From the NCBI GenBank assembly GCA_002897115.2, contig BCIH01000007.1:708227-772226 (forward strand): a DNA stretch of 64,000 nucleotides, given 5' to 3'. The stretch's first letter is position 1. Every line of letters starts with the position of its first letter. The notes beneath the pieces are model-generated. The model was not told the origin of the DNA. It worked only from the letters and a program-made list of their open reading frames with translations, and did not search any database. This DNA is from Prototheca cutis (taxonomy: Eukaryota; Chlorophyta; Trebouxiophyceae; Chlorellales; Chlorellaceae). The translations under genes and the position numbers were made by a program. Below are positions 1 through 11,835 of this stretch, piece by piece.

Positions 1-82
1 GGCGGCAGACCCCTTGGGACCCTGTCACTTTGTGAATGGTCTGTCGTTCTGGGGGAAAGGCCTGTTGTGACGGGCATTGCAG

Positions 83-1075
83 GGATTCCCTTGGTGTTGC
101 TGCTGCAACGGGTTGACTGTCGGGTTTGAGGTGTTGATGCTTGGTTGCTTACTGGTGAGGGGAGAGAGAGTGAGAGGTGAAGCTGAACCTCCGCCCTGCC
201 ATGATCCGCAGATGTCAAAGCTCCGGCCGCAGTGGAACTCGCGAAACAAGCTTGAAGTGCTGCTTACTTTCTTTGGGTGGATCTGGTGGCTGCCCTATGC
301 CATCTCCATCACAGGTCAGCCGCGGTGCTGTTTGGAATGCTAGGACGGTGGTGGGATGCATTGCATTGCATCCTGGCCCTTTTCAGGACCTCCGTTCAGG
401 ACGGGACATTCTTCAAAAAATCCCTCTCCCCAAAAAGATTCCCCCCAAATCCCCCCCCCCACACATGCACACATGCAGTGCTGGGCAAGGATGCAGATGA
501 TGCCAACTGGCCCGCGGCATACTGGCGCATGGTCGTGTGGAGCCTGTCCTGGACCTGTTTTGCTCTGTACTTTGTCAAGTTTATCATCTCCATCATCGAC
601 CTCCGGACTGCTCCCAAGGATGAGTATCCCTCCGGTATGTGGTTGGCTCTATGACGATGTGGCCTCTAGGACTGTTGGCTTGACTTGGGAGTGGCCTGTG
701 GAAAGGAGGGCGGCCGTTTCTGTTCGAGTCGTGCCAGTCCCCTTACGCATGATCCCCCCGACCTCCCTCGCGTTCTCTCACACACAGAGACCACCCCCCG
801 AGCAAAACCCCTCCTTCCCCAAACCAAACTCTGCAGGTGCGCAGTACTCCTCACAGGCACCCTTCAACCCCTACGACCAGCAGCAGCAGGCGGCCTACCC
901 GCCGCCGGGCGGCTATGCTGCCGGTGGCAACTATGCATATGGCAACGCCGCCTACCAGGCACCGCCGCCGGGGTACTATCAGGGCAGCACCGTCACGGGA
1001 TACCCCCAGGCCTCGCCGCCCGCTGCAGGCGTGCCCGCGCAGTCTGTGCCTCCGCAAGCCGTGCACGCTGTGTGA
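83..1075 (+). CDS. Small multi-pass membrane protein with Tyr/Pro/Gln-rich tail (3' end of gene)
   Basis: The gene runs off the left edge. Visible exons are 83-111, 212-314, 479-634 and 837-1075 (stop TGA at 1073), and the phases agree across the last three junctions. The exons encode two hydrophobic stretches, one around LEVLLTFFGWIWWLPYA and one around VWSLSWTCFALYFVKFIISI, joined by a short polar loop. A cytosolic-looking tail of about 80 residues follows, rich in Q, P, G, A and Y (NPYDQQQQAAYPPPGGY and similar). The end of another hydrophobic segment (IPLVLLLQR) lies in the first visible exon. This resembles tetraspan/MARVEL- or SCAMP-like vesicle proteins in layout only. I do not recognise the family and assign no function. 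It is convergent with the next gene. Confidence 0.55.
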
Positions 1076-1147
1076 GTGGCTGTTCTTCCGGTCAGCGATA
1101 TGCAATCCTCCCACGTGGTCTGGATCAGGTGTCGCTGCGTTTTCACA

Positions 1148-1168
1148 CCCCCCCCCCCCCCCCCCCCC
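1148..1168. repeat. 21-bp poly-C tract in a 3' flank
   Basis: An uninterrupted run of 21 C lies about 70 bp past the stop of the membrane-protein gene. The rest of the 341 bp between the two convergent stop codons (1076-1416) shows no gene. Both 3' UTRs must lie here. Confidence 0.8.
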
Positions 1169-1416
1169 ACCAATCAAAAAGAAACATTGTGCTTTTCCCG
1201 ACATGAGTGCTTTTGCCTTGACATGTCCTGTTGCTGAGCCACTGGCAATGTATTCGTGCCGACACAGCTTTTTGTTCGAACAGAAAGACGGAACTGGATC
1301 TGCCAAGCGCTCACTGTGGTGGTGGGGGTGTTCCAGACAGCATCTCCCAAGTAAAACCGGGGTTGGAGATGGAATGAATGAGCCTCGAGGCAGGTAGGAA
1401 GCTAGGCAGGTCCCGC

Positions 1417-4400
1417 TCAAGTCGACTCTGCTGCAGCGGCTGTGGCTGCAGCGGCTCTCGCGCGAACTGCCGTTTCCACCTGCGCCAGCAGCACTGTTCT
1501 TTCCTTTCGCCGCAGCCCGCTGCTGTCCGCCATGCACGCCGCCAGTGCCAGGACCTAGAAATTGGATCGATTGGTGGATTCAGTGATCGGTGGGAGGTCT
1601 GTCACCGTACATGTGTCTTTCGTGAGAGTCGAGCATCTGTTGCATCTTGCCACCCCAGGACACCTCCTCTTTTTCTCACCTGGTCGGCAGTGTACTCGGC
1701 ATGCGCAGCTGCCCAGGCGGCCAGCTCTCCTGCTGGGATGTAAAAGGCCTTGACGTACGCGTCTGCAGCCGTCAGGTCAGGTTCGGCCTGTCCCTCGAGC
1801 CAGGCCGGTGCGGCAGATTTCACTGCGGCACCGACGCCTCGGACGTCCAGGGTCAAAGCGGCGCGACCCTCCAGGCTACACGTCCGCACGCGAGCCAGGG
1901 CGTCGACCAGGGCCGGGGGCAGTGCGGCGGCCGCGGCTCGCCACGCGCGCCGCTGCGCACGCCGCGGCAGTCCCGCCCCCCGCGCCAGGCGGTCTGCGAA
2001 CACACCGAGTTGCCGTGCCAGTTGTGAAACCCAGGGTTGAGGGGCGGTGGGCGGTTCTTTCAACGCATACGTCGTCCCCGCCACCGCCTCTCCCAGCCAT
2101 CCCAGCGGCAGCAGCGCTGCCACGCCCCGAGCCGCCACATGCTCGGCCAGACCCTCGGCAGCAAGCGCGGCCGCCGCCAGCCATGCCTCGGCGCGGGGGG
2201 CACCGCCCGCGGGCGCCAGGAGCGCAGCCAGGGCGGGCCCTGCGGCCGCCAGGCGGCTGCCCAGTTCCGCTAGTGATGATGTCGCGACGTCGCGTTCAGA
2301 CATGCCGTACATGTTGCCGGACGCCACGATCGCCGCCCGTCTCGCCGCCGCGGGGTCGTCGCCGCCGCCGCCTCCAAAGAACCCCCCCACATGAACTGGG
2401 TGCGGTGGGGCTCCCAACGCCGGGGCGCTCGCGCTGCCGTGCATCGCTATGGCCGCTGCGCTGCTCATGGCAGTGGGACCACCGACACCTGTGGCACTCG
2501 CGCCGCTGGGCCCAGCAACCCCTCCCCCAGATCCCACCGCAGGGCCCAGGCCTCCTGATGGCAAGGACGGAGAACCTCCAGACCCCACCCCACTAGCCAG
2601 CCAGGGAAGCCCCGTGGAGTGATGGTGGTGGCTGTTCCCTGCCGCCTCGGTGGCCCCAGCAGCAGTTCCTGCGGCAGNGTCGGCCAGGGCCGATCTCAAC
2701 GCCGAACCGCTCCCTGTTGCCAGCGCCGGGTTGCAGCCGGGTCCATCGTGCAGGGCCCGGCGCAGCGCGGTTTCCAGGGCCGACACCGCCGGGCGCAGCT
2801 CGGGTCGTCCGGCCGCAGGCGAACCCAGCGCGCCGCCGGCCGCCACACGGGCAAGGCCGGCCGGGTCAAAGCAGGCCATGATGTGCAGGAGGTACAGGTC
2901 ATGCAGCTCCGTCATTCCCTGGAAGATTGCCGGTGCCGAAGCAGGCAGCATCCCCATGAGGCGAGCATAGTCCCGAAGCCACTTCATGGCTCGCCAGGAC
3001 GAATTTGTGACGCAGCGGTCGTCGCTAGGTGCGGACGCAGCTGCACCGTCTCTCCGCGGCTCCGTCCCTCTGCCGTCCTCATCGATAGATTCAGCGTGCA
3101 GTGCCGCGTCCTCGTCGTCCTCAGTTCCGGACTTTTCGGGCGTCGCGACACTTGATTCCAAAGCAGGCTCAGCATCAGCGCCATTTGCATCAGGGGCATT
3201 GGTATTGACGCGGGGCAAACCAGCTGCGTCCACATCCAGCCCCGAGTCCTCGGGACCCACGGCCCCGCCAAATCCCAGCGTGATGGCGGCGCCCACAGAC
3301 TGAGGTGCCCCTGGACTACTGAGTTGACCTGGCTGTGATGTGCCGAGCGCCCCGTTGCGCTGCCGGCGCCAGGGGTTGCCGGCGGCCACAAGGGCATCAA
3401 ATGCCGCATAGCTGTTCGCCGGTGACAGTCGCAGTGACTTTCCGTCAGTTGCGATGACAGCAGTTGCGAGTTCACTGCTCGCATCGTCTGCTGCAAGGCT
3501 GCTCGCTCCACGACCCCGTGATGCAGCAGCGCTGGCCGGTTGGGTCCCCCGCGGGGTCCCTGGCACCTGGGCCATGGCAGCAAGCTTGGGATCGCTCTTC
3601 CCCACGGGCACCAAAGCGGCGGTTGGGGCAAAGGCCAGGGGCGGCAGGCGCACGGGCAGGGCCACCCAGGCCTCCTTGTCCAGCATGGAGTTGAGCGCCT
3701 CCAGGTTGGCGGCATGATACCCGGCGAAAAAAGTTCCAGACTGGCGTGCCAGCGTGGCCCGCAGCGCCGCGCTTTCCACTCGCGAAAATGCTTCGCCCGC
3801 GGCCATGAACCGCCGCATCCAGTCCAGGACCTGGAGGAAATGCTCGCCCTCGGACGCCGCGGGCGAACTGAGCAGCGTCGACACCTGCCGCGCTGCCTCC
3901 TCCCACGCCATCGGCCGCCCCGACCGAAGCACGCCGCCTACTGCCGCCAACAGCGCCGCACGGACCTGAAGGCCCTGAACACTGTCGGGGTCCACCAGCG
4001 CCGGCACGGAGGCTTCTTCTGCATGGTCGCCGTTGTCTGTTACCTCGTCTGGTTCTTCGGATGTCATGGTGCTTTGGGTGCCATTTTCAGTGGCCCTAAT
4101 TGCTCCGCTGCGGTGTCGAGAGTCCACACTGCCGTCGTGGGAGCCGCCAGCAGAGGCCACACCACTTTGTGCGGCTCCCCCCCCAGCACATAATCCTTCC
4201 TCCCGCTCTGCGGCCTCCGCCCTTCCTATTCGGGCTTCGCAGGCGACCAGCTCTACTGCATGCCAGGCCTCCATGGCATGGGCGCTTGCCAGAACATCCC
4301 ACAGCACCGCCAGCAGCTGGGCCAGGCATGTCCGGAAGAGATCCGATGGCAGTGCCCGCACCAGTTCCTGCAAGAGGTTGGTTGGGCAGCGTGCTGTTGC

Positions 4401-5567
4401 AAGCAGATAACTGCATGGTCAAGAAGTGGTCCTGGGCATGCCGACGAGCTGGTCGGGCGGCAATGCCATGATGACCCATTTTGCCCACGCCCCCATTTAT
4501 TCCCCGGCACCCATCACACTCCAGCCAACCCCAAGCTGCCCACTACAACACAACCCTGTGATTACAATTATCCTCCTCGCAACCCTTGTCAGTCCAAAAC
4601 TTGCCTGGAGGGTGGAGGCGGCACGGGCGCGCGCCTCGCAGCCGCTGCGCGTGAGCAGGACGCCCCGCACGACGCGTACCGCGGCGCCTGCGCCGGCCTT
4701 TAGGCAAGCGGATTGCACGGCTGCGGCCAAGTCGGCCGGTGGTGTGGCCGCCGCGACGTGGCCCCGCAGCACGCGGTCGTAGGTCGGCGCGTGGAAAGCG
4801 CGGCAACAGGAGATCAGAGCGCCGTCCAGTGCCTCGGCAGCCTGCCGCGCCGCGACGGTGGCAGCTTCTCGCAACGCTTTCGTCGCGCGCAGGCCCTCGG
4901 GAGCCGCCGCCAGCGCGGCGTGCGCTCGCGCTGCTGCTGATAGAGCTGCAGCATGCTCGCCGTCGGCCAGTGCGGCTCTCAAAGCTCCCAACGCCCGCGC
5001 GCCACTACGCAACGCGCCTGCAGCTGCCAGCACGTCGCCCAGCCGTGCCTTGCGTCGTGTATCGTCGGCGACGCGCACTGTGGCTCCTACTGCCGCAGCG
5101 GCCAAGGCCAGACGTTCCCTTGCTAAACGTGCCGCGCCGTGGGCGGCGGCGACGTCGGCTTCGGCCCCAGTCACGGCCGTCATGCCCTGAACAAAGTCCT
5201 CGTACCGAGCCAGGACCTGCGCCGACAGGCGCTCGCTGATGCCGTCCAGGGCCACTGCGCGGCGCTCCGCCAGGGCTTCCAGTTCCGGAGGGCCAAAGGC
5301 CAGCGGCAGAGCCCGCAGTTCCGCATCCAGTGGGTCCCCCTCAGTCCCCCAGTAGGCCTCCGGCAGCTCGTCCTCGGGTGGGGGCTTGTGGGGGGATTCG
5401 GGAACCTGCGCATGGCCGGGGTCAGGGTCTGCGCCCAGGAGGGACTGCGCCTCCCTGGGCCCAGGTGGACGGGCGGATCGCCCGGGAGAGGCCCTGCCCA
5501 GCCCAAGGCGACCCAGCAGGCGCTGGGCGGGGCCGCTGGGCTTGTTCATGTTGCTGCGCACTCGCAC
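1417..5567 (-). CDS. VPS50: Syndetin / VPS50, EARP tethering-complex subunit
   Basis: Exons are 5567-4605, 4367-1680 and 1554-1417, giving 1262 residues in one frame (ATG at 5549 is an alternative start). VPS50 is the subunit specific to the EARP complex, which tethers endosomal recycling vesicles. The N-terminal part (PEAYWGTEGDPL, LALAFGPPELEAL-type segment, long Ala-rich helices) matches the Vps54_N/DUF2450 region of syndetins. The C-terminal part matches the syndetin C-domain, with AYVKAFYIPAGEL then HAEYTADQ and a last exon ALAACMADSSGLRRKERTVL. The middle has long low-complexity linkers (around 2300-2650 and 3000-3500), so the protein is longer than plant homologues. One N at 2678 lies in the coding sequence. 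Intron 1 has a GC donor (CAG|GCAAGT). It is divergent from cyclin L. Identification rests on the two conserved ends. Confidence 0.85.
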
Positions 5568-6561
5568 ATTTTCATCATGTACATCATGGATCGGGCAGCG
5601 CCGATGGTGATGCCAGAGGTCAACCTCGCGCAGGGCCTGCTGTGTCAGACAAGAAGCGATCCGTCGGGCACTTGGCCCGCGATCACTGCCTCAGCACCCC
5701 GCACTGGGGTCCTGTGCTCTTGCATGGTCGTATATATCATATTAAAAACCATGGCTGGCCTCATTGTCGCGCATCCTGACCAGTCCTCGACAGGGACGAC
5801 TGTCGGCATGCTGCGTGGGAAGAAGTGCGCTTCCCCACTTCCCTCGTACCAACTTGACCAGTTCCCACAGTTCCCCACGTGGGCTGGGCATTCCCAACGC
5901 ATGCCGTTCTGATCAGGTGTACAATATCGTCTTCAAATTACTGCAATACCATGCCTTGCTGTCCTCAGTTTTTGGCCATTTCAAGTGGGAATCTTGCTTT
6001 GGGGAGCAACCCCCTGGGCGCTGGTGGTGTCCCTGTCCCACCTACCAACCTGACTGTAGTGAGAGAAGAGTTGGAAACTGCAGAATGAGAGCCCGAATCA
6101 CCCTGTCATGCTGAGCATCATGTGTCAATGCACGCACCAGGGCATGTTCTGCACAGTGTTCAGCGGTGCACGGCACTGTGGTCTTGCTTGGGAGGTCCAA
6201 TGGGGTTCGGACCCAACGGATTGATGCAGGGCGCGCGCTGGTTTCACGTTCGGAAATGCGGCACGGCTGCGCTGTCCCTAGGCTGGCACATTATAAAGCG
6301 CACCGCGTGCATTGCGCATCCAGCGTTCCATTTGCTGAATTCTTTGTCGTGGGGTCCTTGCTAGGCCAAGCAGGGAGCCGCGGCGCTTGGTTTCTCGTCT
6401 CACGGCCCGGCTATGGACTGAGACCGGGATTGCCCGATGCCGGCATCGCCGCGTGCCCTGGTGCACCCTGCGTCTATTTTCTGACTCATAACTAGCGCCA
6501 TTGCAGTGCTGCGGCTGTGGTGACGCGGGGCTCTGCCCATGCGTTCAAGGACAGGGGCGGA
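5568..6561. promoter_or_regulatory. Divergent promoter region between VPS50 and cyclin L
   Basis: No coding exon is supported here. The 994 bp hold the 5' flanks and UTRs of both genes. An AT-rich patch near 5730-5750 (TATATATCATATTAAAA) is the only TATA-like sequence and could serve either gene. The region is noticeably lower in GC than the flanking exons. Confidence 0.5.
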
Positions 6562-8353
6562 ATGATATCCGGCGCCCAGGGTGCGCAGCTGCTGAGCCTC
6601 GAGGAGGTGGAGGCCTCCCCCTCCCGGGCGGATGGCATCAGCTCGGAGGTTGAGGATGAGCAGCGCCGCTACGCCTGCGCCCTCATCCAGCGCGCCGTGA
6701 TCCTGCTGGGTCTGCCCCAGGGCGTGGCGGCCACGGCCCAGGTCCTGCTCCACCGTTTCTACTGCCGGCGCTCCCTGGCGGCCTTTGACGTGCGTGTCGT
6801 GGCCGCCGCCGCCACCTGGCTGGCGGCCAAGCTCGAAGAGGTGGTGGAAATCGACAACCCGGGGCGCCTGCACCTCCGGGACATCGTCGTCATCTTCCAC
6901 CGCCTCTGGCAGCGAGAGGCCGCTGGCGTGACCGGAGTGCCCAAGGACGTTGGTGCTGATGAACTGGCGACCAGCGGTGGGGATGCGACGCAGCTGGCAC
7001 CCTCGGCACGAACACCAAAAAAACTGACTCCAATGCCTATTGACCCCGGGACTGCGGCGTACCGAGATCTCAAGGCCCGGATCGTGCGGGACGAGCGGCA
7101 CCTCCTGCGCGCGCTGGGCTTTGCCACGGCCGTGGAGCAGCCGCACCGGTTTGTGTTGAATTACGGCGCGCTGGTGCTGGGCGCCTCGCCCGCTGTGCAG
7201 CAGGCGGCCTGGGACCTGGCCAACGACGCCCTCCACACGCGGCTGTGCCTCAGCTTCCCCCCAGAGGCGCTGGCCTGCGGCATCCTGTTCCTCGCCGCGC
7301 GGACATTGCGTGTGCCGCTGCCCGAGCGCCCGGCTTGGTGGGAGCCGCTGGGGGCGAGCACGGAGCAAGTCCACGCGATAGCAGCCGAGCTGCACTTGCT
7401 CTACAAGAAACAGGCGCCAGTCTATAGAGACCTCGCAAAGGGGATGAGTGGTGGGGCAGCCGTCGTGCTGCAGACGGGTGGAGTCGGCCCTGGGACCTCT
7501 GCTGGTACCACCGCGCTGCCCGGTGTCGTTCCGGTCAGCACGGTGGGAGAAGCGGCACAGCCCACTGTGGTCGTGGGTGCCAAGACCCATCCACCGACGA
7601 CAGGTGTCCCTCAGGTGCGCTGCACCTTTAGCTCTTCTTTGTGTGTGGGCGGATGGATCACAGCCGACATGATCACATCGGCGACTTGCATGAAACACCG
7701 ACAAAAAAAATGGAGTGATGATGGAATCTGATTCCCCTACCGATTCCCGGGGGCCGACCACCGCACGGCGACTTGCCGTGCATGTGTCGCGCTCCGGGTG
7801 GTGCCGGAAAGACATCACACACTGAACTCCATCCTGGTCACGTGGGATCCTGAATGTGGGCGCCGCTGCAGTTTGTGTAGGTGCTTGGATGACGTGCATG
7901 CACGGAGCAGTAAGCAGGAACCTTGACATTACCGCTGCTCATCTGTTGATGACCGGCCCAGGGTTCTGACCTTGCTCATTCCTTCATCCTTTCTGCCTTT
8001 TGTAGGCTGTTAGTATGAAAGACAGGTCGCCACGATGTGCCTTGCGAGAGGAGGAACAGCGCGCCAGGGACGATGCATCGGCCGACATCCACCACAGGCG
8101 CCGTGATGAGNGGGAAGGTTCACTCGCTGAGCCGCCACTGCGCTCGGCCTCTGTCGAACAAAGGAAACCCCGTCGGGACAGCAGGCGGGATGAGGATGAG
8201 TGGCATGGACGCTCCTCGTCAAGGCATGACCGCGACGATGACCGGCACCGCCGACACCACTGGCGCGACGACAGCCGCGAACGGCGGCGGGGGTACGAGT
8301 CTCGAGACTACTCCAAGGGCCGGTGGCGGTCGCGCGAGCGGTCACCACGATAG
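6562..8353 (+). CDS. CYCL1: Cyclin L (RS-domain cyclin, partner of CDK11/CDKG in splicing)
   Basis: Exons are 6562-7614 and 8006-8353, joined in phase 0 (466 residues). The start at 6562 gives MISGAQGAQLLSLEEVEASP, which fits the usual L-type cyclin N-terminus; a longer in-frame start exists at 6517. The first cyclin box covers residues about 30-130 (RAVILLGLPQGVAATAQVL, HRFYCRRSLAAFDV, WLAAKLEE) and a second box follows the segment LKARIVRDERHLLRALGF. Exon 2 encodes an Arg/Ser/Asp-rich tail (DRDDDRHRRHHWRDD, RWRSRERSPR) ending at TAG. L-type cyclins pair with CDK11-type kinases in nuclear speckles and influence pre-mRNA splicing. One N lies at 8111. The 391-bp intron stays open in frame to a TGA at 7729-7731, so retention would give a shorter protein lacking the RS tail. 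Confidence 0.9.
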
Positions 8354-9080
8354 CTTCTTTTCTTGCCTTCAAGGTATGGGCGGAACATCACAGCCCCACC
8401 ACTGCCGCCCTGCTGCCCAGTGATGCTTATCATAATGATATATACGCTATACCGAGATGGGTCCCGTTCCGGGGTCTGCTGCGGACAGCTGAATTTTCCT
8501 GAGGGCACAGGATGCACCGTGTGGCAATGCCGCTAGGGTTTGTATGTATGTGGATGGTACGGATGGACACAAAGGAATCCCCCACCTGCGCTGCTGCACT
8601 ACGTCCAGCGGTTGCGAGGCCAGACCACACATCCAAGTGCACCCTCAGCCTGACTCCGTTTAAACTCTTTCCTGTGCAGGGCAGGCTGTAATTCACCCAA
8701 TAAATCCGCATGCATACACGGATGGATGTAGATCCTTCTGGACCGTCGGACCCTGGAGCTACCTCTGGCCAGGGAGTTCACCAGTAGAGCTTGCATGGCT
8801 GGGAGACGAACGACCATTGGTCCCCAGCCCGACTGTTTGTTTGACTGAATTGTCCTGACCATCGACTTCCTGGCACGCGTGGCGCAAGCTCCCCATCACG
8901 CAACAAGCCAGCCGCAACAGGACTGACTGACATCTAACTTTTGTTAACCCCGCTTGATGCTGCCCATGCAAGGCAAGACTGACTTTCCACAGATTGAGGC
9001 TGGGCAGAGCTTGCTTGGCCCACCATTCACTTGGATTTCGTTGTACAACACCCTTTTCAGCAGTCAGCGTTTTCCAAGGG
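8354..9080. other. Convergent 3' region, cyclin L / SEN34
   Basis: These 727 bp between two convergent stop codons hold no supported gene. They contain a low-GC stretch (8430-8460, TATATACGCTATA-like) and the TGTAA element annotated separately. Confidence 0.5.
8687..8691 (+). terminator. TGTAA polyadenylation-type signal downstream of cyclin L
   Basis: TGTAA lies 334 bp past the cyclin L stop. TGTAA is the established polyadenylation signal of many green algae. That it is used here is inferred. Confidence 0.4.
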
Positions 9081-10558
9081 TCAGTCGGATTTGCCAAAAC
9101 CTTCCACAGGTCCAAATGTGGTGTATGCCACGTCGCCGCACGGCAGCATGCTGGCCACCAGGAGGTGCTTGCGTGCCTGGTGCGACCCCCGGCAGGCACA
9201 TGCCAGCAGGGCAGGCAGCAGTGGTGTATCCCAGGCTGCCAATCGCACGCAAAACTGTGCGTGATACAGCGTGGGGTCGCCGGGGTACACCAGGTAATCC
9301 GCTCCAAACTTGGAGCCGCCCGTCATCCGATACCTGCGCAAGAAATGGGTTGCGCTGCATGACTGATGGGCTGCTAGGAGTAGGTCCAACTTGGAAGCAG
9401 GAGGTGTGAGGATTTGACACCCTGAGTTATTGCTTCTGCCTAGAGCAGGAAAGCTGGTGGAGTTATTAGGTACAAGAGGCAGACAACACTACACGGGACC
9501 CCCGACACACACACGCACACGCACACGCACACGCACACGCACACGCACACGCACACGCACACGCACGCATGCACGCGCAGGCACACGCGCAAAGAACCGG
9601 ACCAGCTACTTGCCCTTTGGAGAGAAGGTCCTTGAACACGGCCAGGCGCTGCTTGTCCTCCCAGGTTTGTGGGTAGTTCCATGCCGGTAGCGGCGCTGTG
9701 TCATCCCCCGGCCCTTCGGGCCGGGTGGGGATCTCAAAGTGGCTGCCCTGCACCAGAGCCGTCTGCCACGCAGGCTGCTCGGCCGCTGGAGCGGGGGCGG
9801 GGGGGTCTGACTCATCCTCGCTGGCATCAGAGTCAGATTCCTCCCACCGCCTCTTTTTTTGGGCCTGGAGTTCCGCTGCCGCCGTGGCCGCACTCGCAGC
9901 CATTGCCAGGCATGGCAGGAGCTGGACCCAGCCTAAAGCAGCAGTGTTGGGGAGTGGGGGTTGCCAAGGGTTGCCATCTTGGACTGGGGCAGCCTGTCCG
10001 GTAACTGTCGCACCATCAACCTTTCCCTACAGCCAGTAACGCTAAAATCCCAGAAACACAGCCGGTTGCACGGACAGACCTTTTTCAAGGGCCACGGTCA
10101 CTTCTTCGGGCGCGAGTTCCAACGGCAGTCCATGCACTGCGTTTTGCTGCTTGAACCCTGCAACAGGCCGTCCGGACGTATTGGCAAGGAGGGAGGTCAG
10201 GTGTGAATGCATGTTTCTTACAGAAGCAAAGCAGCAGCCATGTTGTATGCCATCAAGAGCATCCCCTCCTGCAAGACACGCCTGCCCATCAGGCAGCACC
10301 CAAGCAACCCCCGCCAAGCAGCGGTACCTGCTACCCCTCCGGTCATGGCGCCAACCAGTCCACAGACCTGGCGCAGCCACAGCGCCTCTGCACAGCAGGG
10401 TGGGACATCCGGTATTCTCATGACATGCCCCATGTGGAGAATCGCTCATGCAGCTTTGGCTGGACCGTCTCCCACCACACACCTGCTGGGTCCCAGACAT
10501 AGCCCCTGCCGCCCTGCACGTCAATGTGCGCCACGGTGATTGCACTCGCGTCAACCAT
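9081..10558 (-). CDS. SEN34: tRNA-splicing endonuclease catalytic subunit SEN34
   Basis: Five exons (10558-10483, 10387-10328, 10157-10080, 9932-9614, 9333-9081) join in frame to give 261 residues. SEN34 cuts the 3' splice site of intron-containing pre-tRNAs in the four-subunit nuclear endonuclease. The N-terminal domain shows HIDVQGGRGYVWD and then HGLPLELAPEEVTVALEKG, as in human TSEN34. A charged linker (QKKRRWEESDSDASEDESD) follows. The C-terminal nuclease fold reads KFGADYLVYPGDPTLYHAQF and HQARKHLLVAS, giving the expected catalytic Tyr (LVYPGDP), His (YHAQ) and Lys (ARKHL). Intron 4 uses a GC donor (AAAGG|GCAAGT); a nearby GT donor would break the frame. That intron also carries a CACACG repeat. 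The start is 255 bp from the divergent RS31 start. Confidence 0.9.
9504..9570. repeat. (CACACG)n minisatellite in SEN34 intron 4
   Basis: About ten hexamer units of CACACG lie inside the SEN34 intron, 45-110 bp after the GC donor on the minus strand. Apparent VCVC/THTR open frames here are repeat artefacts. Confidence 0.9.
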
Positions 10559-10813
10559 CTCTGATAAGGTCGAAATTATATCGTATTCTCAATGTAAAAT
10601 ACAATAGTGTCGCTGTGTACCGATTGGGCAATTGTTCTGCTGTTGCATGCGCATCTGAAAACGCCCGGCGCCGTTGCGCCTCGGCCTGCGATGGTTCTCG
10701 CCCCGATCATCATCGCCAAGCCGGAGGCCAGCCGGGCCCCCCTTACCAGGCACGTTCGGCATTGGTCCCGACACAAAAGTACATAGATTTNTGCACGCAA
10801 TACAACCGCAAAG
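10559..10813. promoter_or_regulatory. 255-bp divergent promoter between SEN34 and RS31
   Basis: The two ATG codons are only 255 bp apart and face away from each other, so both promoters and 5' UTRs must fit here. A small AT-rich patch (10570-10612, ATTATATCGTATTCTCAATGTAAAATACAATAG) is split across the SEN34-proximal side. One N lies at 10791. Confidence 0.55.
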
Positions 10814-11796
10814 ATGCCTCCTCCGGTAGGGCTCAGGGTCTATGTCCAGGGTGCCGGGGAGCTGCGTGCGTTCGTTGGCAGCGACCCCTGCTGCACTGCC
10901 TCACCCTCCCAGCGGCACGTGTGCTGCAGGTATACTGTGGAAACTACGAGTATGAAGCCAGGGAGTATGAGCTGGAACGCTTGTTCAAGAAGTATGGTCG
11001 CGTAGAGAAGATCGAGTTCAAGACCGGTGCGCAGACGCTGGTGGCAACCCCCGACACCCGAGCATGGGCCCCCTGCCCCGCCGCTCTGCCAACATGATCC
11101 ACAGACCATTTCAAGTGCATCCCTGGCAACCGATGTCAACTCCTCGACACTGCTCCAGGCTTTTGCTTCGTGGTCTTCGAGGACACCCGGGATGCGGAGG
11201 ACGCCATCAAGGACCTGGACGGGTAAGCAGGGGTGGGATGTGGTGCATGCTGGGTCGCAGGAAAAATTGCGTGGTCTACAGATCGAGTGCACCTTGTGCT
11301 TTTGCAATATCAAAAATGCATGGAATGCTCCTGTTTTGGGGGGGGGGATGTCTGTGATACGGATGGCAGTTGAGATCCATACGTATGCAAGCGGCATCGC
11401 CTGGTACGGTCTTGTCCCGGCTAGCGATGGCTCAACCCTTTCTTGTTCGCCTCGACAGCCGCGAGTGGGGCAACCGCCGTCGGAGGCTGAGGGTTGAGTT
11501 TGCCAAGAACGACAGTGATATCAAAGCCAAGGAGGAGCGTCGGCGCGAGGCGGCCCCGCCCAACACCACGCTTTTCGTCGCCGGATTTGATCCCTATCGC
11601 ACCCGGCCCTACGACCTGGAGCGCGCTTTTGAGGCCTTTGGCAAGATCAAGGTGCGTTACGAGTCTGATCCTGGAATTGCATGGCCTGGTTCGCTTGCAG
11701 TTCGCTCGGGCTTGGGAGTCTTCTTTTATCAGGCTGTTCGTGTCTGTGTACAGGTCTAAGCGTGAAAGCCTTCCGAACCCATCAACCCCCCCACCA

Positions 11797-11835
<39 letters not shown>

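Noticed and set aside
4096..4488. Minus-strand frames overlapping VPS50 intron 1 and exon 2
   Set aside because: They are out of phase with the conserved syndetin protein and end in intron sequence.
6400..7929. 509-codon minus-strand open frame
   Set aside because: It is antisense to the cyclin L exon and intron, has no domain, and arises from the GC-rich third positions of the real gene.
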